Assembly: GCA_028023455.1 (NCBI GenBank)
Contig: JAQFVV010000020.1
Location: 12,560,385-12,624,384 of the forward strand
DNA length: 64,000 bases
Reading direction: 5' to 3'
From: Epiperipatus broadwayi
Taxonomy: Eukaryota > Onychophora > Udeonychophora > Euonychophora > Peripatidae
Shown: in pieces, positions 23,738-32,449 of the stretch
Layout: each line of letters starts with the position of its first letter
Position numbering within the stretch: position 1 is the stretch's first letter
Made by a program: the position numbers and the translations under genes
Notes under the pieces: generated by a model
What the model saw: the letters and a program-made list of their open reading frames with translations, nothing else
Databases searched by the model: none
What the model was told of the DNA's origin: nothing

Positions 23738-24148
23738 CAAATAGACAAAACTCTATATACATATTGCCATTCAGTGCAAGCCAGAGTAATCATATGACTA
23801 TATACGCTAATGAGCTTGGATTAAAAATATTATAGTGTTTAAATTTAAGACTCATAGTTTTGTAGTTAAGTAGAGACAAAAGGTAGCTGCTGGAGGGTCG
23901 CATTTGATCCTAAGATCTAGGTGCAGTGCTCTCAGATCCGAGGCTCCTCACTGACAAAGGCCACAAGCCACATACTAGTCTGGGGATATTAGATGAGTAG
24001 GCACTAGATGGGGATTTTATGCACAAGCCTTCAGGCATCCGTTAATAACTCTGGCTGGCACTGAGTGGCAATACGTATAGAGAGTTTTGCCTATTTGAAT
24101 AACAGTTATGAGCAAGCATAGGAAATGGTGATCATGTGATGTTTATTA
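23738..24148 (+). mobile_element. Family A hammerhead element, copy A3, with 15-bp duplication
   Basis: 411 bp flanked by a perfect 15-bp direct repeat, attacaatgagggtt (23723-23737 and 24149-24163). Structure: a short minus-strand terminal segment ('caaaactctatatac', 'gtgcaagccagagtaatca'), a junction, then a plus-strand monomer through the hammerhead and the mirror terminal segment, ending in 'gatcatgtgatgtttatta'. It shows most clearly that family A moves with long target-site duplications. Confidence 0.92.
23938..23992 (+). ncRNA. Hammerhead relic (family A), inactive core
   Basis: Stem I (TCCTCA/TGGGGA) and stem II (GGC/GCC) remain, but the core reads CTGACAA (G8 lost) and CATA replaces GAAA. 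Confidence 0.6.
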
Positions 24149-24684
24149 ATTACAATGAGGGTTATTGGATGCAAAGTTATCTTTTTTATTCAAGTTATTT
24201 TTTATCACTTACATATGCTTTTTTACTATGTGAGATAAATTGAAAGAGTTTTATAAAAATATAAATAATAGTAGACAATAAATTTAGTAAGATTTTTTAA
24301 GTGTTAACGCATTTATTGAACATTCGTTTTAAAGCCTCATACAAATGGAGATTTCAGTAAAGATAGTAATGATCTGAGATATTTCTGTCAGCAATGACAA
24401 AGGATATTTGTTTAATATATTTTCTTTAATATAAAAGACTTTCAACGTAGTAAATTTAATGATTGTTCGGTATTCTTAGGAATGTAATATAATTCTCCCA
24501 CCAGCATTAGGGTTTACGTTGTATAATAATTGTATTTTGATTTTTATATTCAATGCATCACTAGCATATGACCAACCTAGATTAACCAAAGGCTTCTATT
24601 TTGTAGCTAAAAATAAATAACACCCATTTAACATATAACACTGGATGACTAGACCTGGTATTCAAATTCAAATTCATATTACGT

Positions 24685-24796
24685 GTCAAGCGTTGTTAGT
24701 CGAGAGGTCATCGCAACCGCTTTGCAAGCAAGTAGTTGGTTGCAGACGGTTGTGGGTTCGCGTCCCGGCCGATGCTATGACATATGAAAAAAAAAA
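24685..24796 (+). mobile_element. tRNA-derived SINE, copy 1, with 13-bp duplication
   Basis: About 100 bp with a tRNA-like 5' part: an A-box-like 'ttagtcgagaggtcatcgc' and a B-box-like 'ggttcgcgtcc', followed by 'gatgctatgacatatg' and an A tail. A 13-bp direct repeat, attcatattacgt, flanks it (24672-24684 and 24797-24809). Polymerase III boxes, an A tail and a duplication make this a SINE and not a tRNA gene. The phrase 'ctttgcaagc' hints at an Ala(UGC)-like tRNA ancestor. Confidence 0.9.
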
Positions 24797-24814
24797 ATTC
24801 ATATTACGTAATCA

Positions 24815-25978
24815 TTGAAAGGTTTTTAGGTAACGTAAATCATTTTTTAAGTTTATCAACCCGCAAAACAACACAGCTGTATTGTAGTGTTATCTATTTT
24901 ATTTTAGCTGAAAGATAAAATTATTAGTATTAATATAGATGGTCAGAAGTGTAAATACACTAAAATATAGAAATAAAAATATAGTTATAACACGAAGCAT
25001 ATTTTTAAAAGTTTTAAACTTGATTGAGTTATGAAAACATCTTCCATTGTTTACTCATCTCAAATCTGAAGTCCAGATAATAGACATAACAATCATCGGA
25101 ATTACTACTATGTCTGACGCTTTATTATCAATATGATAAAGCTCAGAAATAATTTTATTTTAATCTAACCTATGAAAAAGAAAAGCGTTAAAGCATTGCT
25201 TTTGATCTTTTATTTTAAAATTTACAAAAATGTAAATAATCATTCTGTATCCTTCTTTCATCATTTTTTTTACTTCCGTTTAAAGTTGACAAAAGTTTTT
25301 TTTTCAATATCCCCACCCTCTTATTATTATTAATTTAAAACGCCAACTACGATGGTAATTAATTTATATAGGTTAAATTTAATAATGGGTACTTTTTTGT
25401 GTTTAAAAGGGATTCATAATATAGTTTTAATAATTAATTGAAAGTTTTAATTATATATTATATAAATGAATATACTAACGAAGATTTATATTCTACTTAA
25501 CGCTGTATGTTTTTATACTAAGAATCCATTAACAAGTTTAATTAAATAAATTATTGCTCTTATTTATTTCTTTTTTAAGGACCTAATTATTTATTATCTC
25601 ATTAAAAATTTTTATATTAAAAATTCATTAATGTGTTTGAAAAATCACTTACTGTGTTTTAATTATACAATATTACATAATTAGGACAAAAATACAAAAA
25701 AAATCTATATAGAATTTATTTATATAAGTAATATGCTTTAAAGCGTGTTTAGTAATACGTGTTATTATAATGAATTATTCTCCGAGATTTTAAAATCAGA
25801 TTTATAGACATGATTGATTCGATCAGCACGCTAGCTATAAGATGGCATGCTGTCATATAATAAAATTTTTAATTGTTGATAGCATTACTAAAAAATATCT
25901 AAACTTTATATGATTATCATCGTTATAATTTTCAAACATTATTAATTTATTACATAAATCTATGAGTTTATTTTAATA
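24815..25978. other. No gene recognised
   Basis: AT-rich sequence with no supported feature. Confidence 0.5.
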
Positions 25979-25986
25979 ATTTAGAA

Positions 25987-26448
25987 CAGGGGTGGACAAT
26001 TGTTTTGACTCGGGGGGGGCGCAGAGGTTGGCAGAGGGCCACATTGGGGGAGCAAAGGTTGGCGGAGGGCCGCACCTTTTTTCCATGACATGATAAACAC
26101 ACTGCTTTATTCCCTGTATTACCAAAAAAATATTTGTTTGTTCATTTCTCATTAAACACACGACATTCACCACCGATTTTACATCGTTTCGAAGGATTCA
26201 TGGTTTCACTAAATTTGGAAATGTATATATTTGTTAATGCAAAGACAAAATTGAAATTAACCAGATCAACCGGAAAAGCACTGCACATTGTATCTAAACT
26301 GCACATGTGTATTGATGTGGCCATTCTAGTGGAAAATACGAGACGATGGTCGCGCACTGGAAGGAAATCTCAGTTCAAGGTGGATTTTTCTGATTGTTTT
26401 GGAGGGCCGCATAAAAACTCTTAGTAGGCCGCTATTTGCCCACATCTG
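25987..26448. mobile_element. Non-autonomous hAT (Charlie-like) transposon
   Basis: Ends CAGGGGTGGACAA and (reverse complement of right end) CAGATGTGGGCAA, with the G-rich 'gggccgcacc' and 'gagggccgcat' sub-terminal phrases typical of Charlie-like hAT elements. Flanking 8-mers atttagaa (25979-25986) and ttttagaa (26449-26456) match at 7 of 8 positions. 462 bp. The 96-residue plus-strand frame at 26134-26424 is not recognisable as transposase. Confidence 0.85.
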
Positions 26449-26464
26449 TTTTAGAACCATAATA

Positions 26465-26780
26465 TTTCTTAATATCACTTGAACAAATATTTTAATTTTT
26501 TCATTTAACTCGCGGTCGTTTTCTGGATCTCTTGATATTTTTTTGAGCTCCAGTTTAGTTGTTTATCACTTGGAATATCTGTCTAGCAATGTAACCATTA
26601 CAGCGATAATTCCCCCACCCCCTTTAATCTATCAAGATGTTCATAATTTTTTTTTTAACTTTTGATATCTCTTTGGTAATCCTCATATATTTTTGAAATA
26701 CATCATTGGGTGGTCTGCAATTGCCCGAATTATTCTTTTATTAAGCATCCACTATTCAAATACATTAACTGTTTTGGTAG
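26465..26780 (-). pseudogene. RTE-type LINE fragment (C-terminal tail, minus strand)
   Basis: The minus strand gives a DI-x-R / LNWSSK-like segment and a basic KRSRKRPRV-type end, matching the RTE tail seen at 4850-4940. The upstream part matches the R-x-MLxxxxRD block with losses. Truncated at both ends. Confidence 0.6.
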
Positions 26781-26789
26781 ATACCTCTT

Positions 26790-27130
26790 TTTTTCATACA
26801 CATGTAATTTTTTTTTAAATATGAAATTATTTCAATTGAATCCATTTTATTCAAATTTAATTCTATAATTAATTTCATCTATTATATTTCTGTATACATT
26901 AATAAATTAATTGTGATTATTATAATAATTTTTAATTCATTTATTTTTTACTTCATTGAAAATTTCTAAGAGATAGTTTGTGTAGGTGCATGTGTGCTTA
27001 TCTCTACCACATATGCTAGTCTGATAGCTCTTCTTCTGCTGAGAAGAAATATTATTCGTGAAAATAATTATAAAAATCAGTATGATTTTCTTAATCTCCA
27101 TTTATTTTCATTCTTCTTTATATATAAAAC
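26790..27130. other. No gene recognised
   Basis: AT-rich spacer. Confidence 0.5.
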
Positions 27131-27141
27131 AAAAAAATCGT

Positions 27142-27236
27142 CAAACATTGGTGGTCGAGAAGACAGCACAGCTGCCTTGCAAGCATTTGTCCCAGGTTAG
27201 CAGGTTCGCTTCCCGGCTGATGCTATGACACATGGA
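27142..27236 (+). mobile_element. tRNA-derived SINE, copy 2
   Basis: Same family as 24685-24796: 'ggtggtcgagaagacagcaca' (A-box region), 'gccttgcaagc', 'gcaggttcgcttcccgg' (B box), 'gatgctatgacacatgg' and an A tail. Flanked by aaaaaaatcgt on both sides (27131-27141 and about 27237-27247), consistent with a target-site duplication. Confidence 0.85.
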
Positions 27237-27856
27237 AAAAAAATCGTTTTTAGAATATGGCTGTTTTGAAACTACTATTATGAGTTTACTGAAGTATTGT
27301 TTAAGATTTAATAATATTCTGAGCCATGATGTTCCAAAGTTTTAAATATTGCAATAACTCACAGTAATGATTTTTTTTAAAATTTACATAATAATTATAT
27401 GGGATGTACTGTGCTATAACGATCTTTAAGCTCAGTTTTTATCAACTGGAGTCCAAGTTTTTAAAAGTGATCTTAGTAAACATTATAGGTAACTGATAAA
27501 AGACTGATAGATCAGTATTTATTAATATTTTTCATCTTTTTTGAATAAATTATTATTATTATTACTACTATTACTAAAACAGGCTGATGTGATGTGATGT
27601 GATGTACTGTGACTTCTCCTTAAACGGAGTCAGGAATCTCTCAGCAGCTATGCCCAGAGAAGCCTGTTAACCACTTTACCTTCCTTTCCCATTGACCACC
27701 CTAAGTTTTCCCATAATCTGCTCCATCTCATTTCCACAACATAATCTTTGTCAACTCCATGATCTTCATATCTAAATCCCCCTTATTTTTTCCCAAACCT
27801 AGCATAAAAACCAATAACTCACTTTCTGTATAATTGCTTTGTTCATATTTAACCTT

Positions 27857-28890
27857 TCATAACTTCATTATTTGTACTCTTTCTGCTTCCAAACATTTAC
27901 ATTGAAGTAACAGATGCCTAATATTTTCTATGCTTTCTTTACACAACTTGCAGACTAAATCACCCATATTTTTCCATTTATGTGTATATTCCCTTGTTGC
28001 TAAAGATCCCGTTCAAGCCTTAAACAATAAACTACTTTCCTTACTATTATCATAAATTAACTCACATGCTATGTTCAGTTTACTTTTATATATATTTAAA
28101 CTCGTTTTACTCTCCATACTAGTTCTCCATCTCTCCAACTTCCTATTCTTTATTAATGCATCTATTCTTCTATCCCACTCCTTCTCACTATAACACTCAA
28201 CAATCCTCCTAACACAATCATCCCATCTTTTGTACAAGTATACTGACATAACTTCTTTATCCAAATCTTCTGCATACCGCATTACCTTTCTCACCCATCT
28301 TGTTGGCTGCCCTTTACTTGTAACCCAATTAAATACTATTTTGGCTATTCTTTTATTATCCATAAACTGCAATCTACCAAACATTTTCAATTTGCTTTTT
28401 GCATCCCTCATATAAAAACTTGACCATCCCATTTCTCCTTGAATTGCCTCTTTTGCTGTCCACACCTCAGCATCTAATGCATGTCTTCCTACTTCCCTTT
28501 GTACTTTTTCTAAGCAATCTAATACCCCTTTACTAACACATAATGCATCATTGCCATATGTTAACCCTGCTACTGACACTCCCTTCCATACAATTCTATC
28601 TACATCACATTTATTATATGAAAACAGTGTTAATTTCTTTATCAATCCCTTTCTTTTCTTTGCTTCATTTATCAATTTTTTCTCCCATTCATCCAAGCAA
28701 TTTTTCTTATTACTCAAGATGATTCCCAAATAACTATATCTATTCACCACACTTAACTTTATATCCCCCAATAAGTAATCTTTGTCCTCTCTTTCCCCAG
28801 TATTCACCATCATTATATTTGATTTTTCTTCACTAAATTTAATCTCCATATCTTTATCCACCCTTGCGCATGTCCTCAGCATAACTTCCT
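27857..28890 (-). pseudogene. LINE RT thumb and C-terminal zinc-knuckle region
   Basis: Minus strand, open from the FADD region: 'EIKFSEEKSNIMMVN' (the SxxKS-x-x-M block after the catalytic motif), 'YSYLGIILSNKK' (YLGxxL block), 'LTYGNDALCVSK' (YGxE-like block), then a long helical region. A TGA at 28013-28015 interrupts it, but the same frame continues with RxGSLATREYTHKW-like sequence and CKLCKESIENIRHLLLQC, a C-x2-C-x8-H-x4-C knuckle typical of LINE C-termini. A second in-frame TGA lies at 27857-27859, and the frame then stays open further. Both TGAs could be C-to-T changes of CGA. Confidence 0.85.
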
Positions 28891-30108
28891 TATCTTCTCT
28901 TCTTTCTGCACACAAAAAGACATACATCTGCAAAAAAAAAGACTGGACAATGTATATACTCTCTTGCCACCTGTTAAAGGTATCTCTATCCCTCTTCCTA
29001 GTCTTTCTATTGCTCTCTCCATTACACTCAAATACAACACGAACAAAACAGGTGACATAGGGCATCCTTGCCTCAGTCCCACCCCATTTTTAACTTTAAC
29101 TGATTCTATATCCCCTAATTGATATGGATAGTAATTATTTTCATATAATTTCTTAATAACACCCACTAAAGCTTCATCCATTCCCAGATTTGCTAAACTT
29201 ATCCATAATCTATTTCTATTCACTCTATCATATGCCTTCTCTATATCTATAAAACTCATATATAACTGTGTACCTGAATTTCTACTCATATCTATAAGTT
29301 GGGTAACTATAAATAAACTATCTCCTATATGCCTATCTGACCTAAAACCTCCTTGCATTTCCCCCACTACATTATTTTCTTCCATCCATTTTGCAACTCT
29401 TCCAGCCACCATATATGAAAAAACTTTATATAAAACTGATGTTACTGCTATTGGTCTATAATTATTTAACTTTCTATGATCCTTACCTTTTCCTTTAAAT
29501 AATAATATTACTCTTGTATTACTCCAACTACCCGGAAAAACTCTCTTTTGTGCCATCTTATTAAAACATGATAGCAACTTTAGTTTTGCCCTATGCCCCA
29601 AATTCATTACCATCTCTGCTGCCCATCCATCTAATCCTCTTGCCTTACCACTTCTCAATTTCTTCCCTGCCTCATTCAGTTCATTTTCTGTAAATGCAAT
29701 ATTCCCATTACTATATGTTTTCATATTTTCTATCCCTCTGTACTTCACATCTAACATCTTTTCTATATCCATTACATAACTATTCAATATTCTCTCTAAT
29801 TCTTCTCTAGAGCTACACTCTATTCCCTTCTCATCCAGTAATACTATCTCTCTCCCCCCTAAATTTCTCCTTTTAATGTAATTCCAAAATTTTTTACTCC
29901 TATCTCTTCCACTTTTACTAATATCATCCAATAATTTACTATTTAGTTTCATTCTCTCTCTATAATTATCTATTTTAGCTAACTTCTTCTTTTCTAAGTA
30001 CTTTCCACATTTAGCATTAATATCTTTTTCACTTTCTTTGTTCTTAATAGCACCCTTATATTCTCTGCATGCTTTTTTCCTCTCTTTTACACTTTTACTA
30101 ATTCTCAT
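28876..30108 (-). pseudogene. LINE reverse transcriptase (410-codon frame), frameshifted at the catalytic FADD motif
   Basis: A 410-residue frame containing RT blocks in order: LRSGKARGLDGWAAEM (linker-block 0), NNYRPIAVTSVLYKVF, EMQGGFRSDRHIGDSL, SFIDIEKAYDRVNRNRLW with the first catalytic Asp, and GLRQGCPMSPVLFVLYL. The expected FADD block falls on a run of nine T (about 28930 on the plus strand), where the frame shifts: the alternative frame reads FFADVCLF, so the second Asp is lost as well. ATG at 30108 overlaps the endonuclease stop as ATGA. An in-frame TAG just upstream shows the overlap is more likely a frameshift in an originally fused EN-RT polyprotein than a designed restart. Confidence 0.92.
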
Positions 30109-31220
30109 TTTCTATTACTTTTACTTTTCTGAATATTCTCATCTAAAACCCTATTTGCAGCTTTTTCTATTTCATCACACCAGTCCTCATACTCATTTCC
30201 AATCAACTCTTCCTTGGTTTCTTCAACTTGTATTTTATACTCTTCTAACTTATTATCATTTACTCTCCATCCACATCTTTCACTATTATTTCTACTTTTA
30301 TTCCTATTTTCCATCACATTACTAACCATTTCAATTACAACAAAATTATGATCACTAATACATACTCTCTCTTCATTATCAAACACCTTAATTTTCCGTA
30401 CTTTATTCATTCTCTCTTTCTCTACCAATTTATAATCTATTGTGTTGGATATATTATTCCTAGACCATGTATATTGTCCTTCATAAATATTAGATAAGTT
30501 TCCAATGCTCAAATTTACTCTCTGACAAAGCTTCTTCAAAAGCTGTCCATTCTTATTGTCTACATCATCAATTTCTTCAATATGCCCATTCATATCTCCT
30601 ATAACCATTATTCTCTTCCCCTTTTCTTTTAAACTCTGTATATCCTTAACTAGGCACTCATATATGCTATTGTTCCATTCCATTATAGTTTGACTATCTC
30701 CAGTAGCTATATAAACTATAGCCACCATCCATTCTTGTTTTCCCAACCCTATTTCAAACCACATATGTTCTTGGCATTTAACAGTATTTAAATATTTTTT
30801 GATATAACACCTATACCCACCACCCTTTTTTTCTTTCTCTTTTCTATTTATACCCTGCCATACCAAATCTTCCAAAACAGGTTCTTCTTCTCTTAGATGT
30901 GTTTCCACTACTGCTAATACCTCAAGCTCTTCATTTTCAATTGCTTTGTTTAATCCCTGCCACTTTTCTGGTCTCCTACCACCTTGCATATTCAAATACC
31001 CAATTTTAACAATTTTTTCTTTCCTAACTACTCTTTTACAAATTTTTTTTATTCTTTCTTCTCCATTATGCTTATAAATAACTTGCTTACCATTTATTTT
31101 ACAGACCCATTCCCTCTCCACATCTACATTTATATCTAAATCAACTGCCTTTTGTTTAATCCTTACATCCCATCCATTCTTCTTTTTAATAACACTACAA
31201 TTTAAAAACCCATCCCCCCT
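30105..31220 (-). pseudogene. LINE EEP (apurinic-type) endonuclease domain
   Basis: Frame open from the TAA at 31221 down to the TGA at 30105. Motifs in order: IGYLNMQGG (Asn block), LAVVETHLREEE (catalytic Glu), KGGGYRCYIKK, MVAIVYIATGD, IMVIGDMNGHI (GDxN), TWSRNN-x-SNTIDY and VCISDHNFVV (SDH). All landmark residues of the exonuclease-endonuclease-phosphatase fold are present, so this domain looks chemically complete. There is no ATG near its start; the in-frame region immediately upstream of codon 31121 is also open and joins the SGNH-like segment across a single TAA. Confidence 0.92.
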
Positions 31221-31550
31221 TTACAAGTTTCCCAAACTATATTCTTTATAAATCAGACTCCCTAAAACTTCACTTCCTTGTTTCCCTAAGTGCAACCCAT
31301 CTTTACCAAATAACTCCCTCTTTCCAATAAAAAAATTCCACACATCCACAAATGTATTCTTTCAATCTCTCATTTATAGAATACGCCCTATCTAACATAT
31401 ACCTTTTATCAAATCTTGGTAATAATTCAACTATTCCTACTCTTTCTTTAACCAATCTCAAATTCCTAATCAGTTCTGTATACTCACCCATTACTCTCTC
31501 TGATGACTCTGATAAATTATTATGACTCTGATAAATTATTAGTCCCTATC
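31221..31550 (-). pseudogene. SGNH-esterase-like segment in the N-terminal part of the LINE
   Basis: Minus strand. First part: GTNNLSES (31548 to about 31530; compare SGNH block III GxND), then ERVMGEYTELIRNLRLV and VGIVELLPRFDKRYML. After a slip in an A/T run near 31325 the next frame reads FIGKRELFGKDGLHLGKQGS and EVLGSLIYKEY, ending at TAA 31221-31223. The D-G-L-H (31287-31301) is the block V DxxH of SGNH hydrolases. A 19-bp tandem duplication (31503-31521, 31522-31540) breaks the frame. The N-terminal GDS block is missing, replaced by the family A insertion at 31551. Esterase domains are known from ORF1 of CR1-like LINEs; clade assignment here is tentative. Confidence 0.75.
31503..31540. 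repeat. 19-bp tandem duplication
   Basis: atgactctgataaattatt occurs twice head to tail. Deleting one copy in reading restores an uninterrupted frame through the GTNN block, so the duplication is secondary damage. Confidence 0.9.
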
Positions 31551-31647
31551 AAAACTCTCCATACAGTAGTGCCACTCAGTGCAAGCCAGAGTAATCAACG
31601 GATACCAGAAGACTTGTGCATAAAATCCCTATCTAGTTATTACTCAC

Positions 31648-31701
31648 CCAATATCTCCAGACTAGTTTCTAGCTTGGGCCTTCATCAGTGAGGAGCCTTG
31701 G
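31648..31701 (-). ncRNA. Hammerhead ribozyme (family A), intact core
   Basis: Minus strand: CCAA and TCCTCA (31701-31689), CTGATGA (31688-31682), stem II GGC/GCU, GAAA (31669-31666), CTAGTC with GUC cleavage triplet, TGGAGA and TTGG. Stem I pairs except one C-A mismatch. Stem III is the palindrome ACUAGU. Confidence 0.7.
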
Positions 31702-32187
31702 GTCTAAGAGCACTGCACCTAGATCTTAGGATCCCTCCAGCAGCCACCTTTTATCTCTACTTAACTACAAAACTATAAGAATAAAATTAAAAAACACAAT
31801 AATATTTTCAATCTAAGCTCATTAACTTATATAATCATATAGGTCTGAACTCAATTCAATACCTATACATTTTGGTATCTTTGGTTCTTTAATAACCTTA
31901 GCCACCACTATCCTATTAGGCAGGATTGGTATTAAACCATGCTTGCTCGTAACTGTTATTAAAACAGGTAAAACTCTCCATACAGTAGTGCCACTCAGTG
32001 CAGGCCAGAGTAATCAATGGATTCCAGAAAGCTTGTGGATAAAATCCTTATCTAGTGCCTACTCTTAGATTGAAAATATTATTGTGTTTTCAATTTTATT
32101 CTCATAGTTTTGTAATTAAGTAGAGATAAAAGGTGACTGCTGGAGGGTTGCATTAGATCCTAAGATCTAAGAGCAGTACTCTCAGAT

Positions 32188-32242
32188 CCAAGACTCTTCA
32201 CTGATGAAGGCCACAAGCCAGAAACTAGTCTGGGGATATTGG
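32188..32242 (+). ncRNA. Hammerhead ribozyme (family A), best copy
   Basis: CCAA (32188-32191), TCTTCA (32195-32200), CTGATGA (32201-32207), stem II GGC-CACAA-GCC, GAAA (32221-32224), CTAGTC (32225-32230), TGGGGA (32231-32236), TTGG (32239-32242). Stem I is 6 bp (two G-U) plus a distal 4 bp separated by an internal loop; stem III is the self-complementary ACUAGU; cleavage would follow C32230 (GUC). The pair flanking the core at positions 10.1/11.1 is A-A in all copies of the family, which is atypical. Confidence 0.75.
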
Positions 32243-32403
32243 ATGACTAGACACTAGATAGGGATTTTGTGCACAAGCCTTTTCACATCCATTGATTACT
32301 CTGGCTTGTACTGAGTGGCACCACTGTTTGAAGAGTTTTGCCTGATTTAATAACAGTCATAAGCAATCATAAGAAATGGTGATCATGTGATGTTTAGTGG
32401 TTT

Positions 32404-32446
32404 ACTATTATTATTATTATTATTATCATTATCATCATCATCTTTT
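32404..32446. repeat. (ATT)n/(ATC)n microsatellite
   Basis: Simple triplet run at the right edge of the family A composite. Confidence 0.9.
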
Positions 32447-32449
32447 AGT

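Larger units (their letters stand above)
27585..31550 (-). mobile_element. APE-type LINE: SGNH-like + endonuclease + RT + zinc knuckle, interrupted at 5' side
   Basis: A nearly 4-kb minus-strand non-LTR retrotransposon with much less AT-bias noise than its surroundings. Domain order 5' to 3': SGNH-esterase-like segment (31550-31221), EEP endonuclease (31220-30105), RT (30108-28876), thumb/C-terminal region with C-x2-C..H-x4-C knuckle (28890-27857), a short 3' end and a (ACATC)n-like terminal repeat at about 27590-27610. Only a few lesions break it: a stop between SGNH and EN, a frameshift at EN/RT, a T-run frameshift at the FADD motif and two in-frame TGA codons. The 5' side ends abruptly at a family A composite at 31551. 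Confidence 0.9.
31551..32400. mobile_element. Family A composite: tandem minus monomers joined to a plus monomer
   Basis: From 31551 a minus-strand monomer runs to about 31965. A second minus-strand start (31971) repeats the same terminal segment 419 bp downstream, so the two are head to tail. After about 100 bp this second copy switches at about 32066 to a plus-strand monomer that runs to about 32400. It contains a minus-strand hammerhead (31648-31701) and a plus-strand hammerhead (32188-32242), both with intact cores. It interrupts the LINE's SGNH segment. No clear target-site duplication was found. Confidence 0.85.

Noticed and set aside
24685-24796. Functional tRNA genes at the six A-box/B-box loci
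   Set aside because: No complete cloverleaf or acceptor stem; A tails and flanking duplications show SINEs.
26134-26424. 96-residue frame inside the hAT element as transposase
   Set aside because: No recognisable hAT or zinc-finger motif; the element is only 462 bp.
28230-29060. Plus-strand frames across the LINE (28230, 28551, 28782, 30038)
   Set aside because: Shadows of the minus-strand LINE coding sequence.
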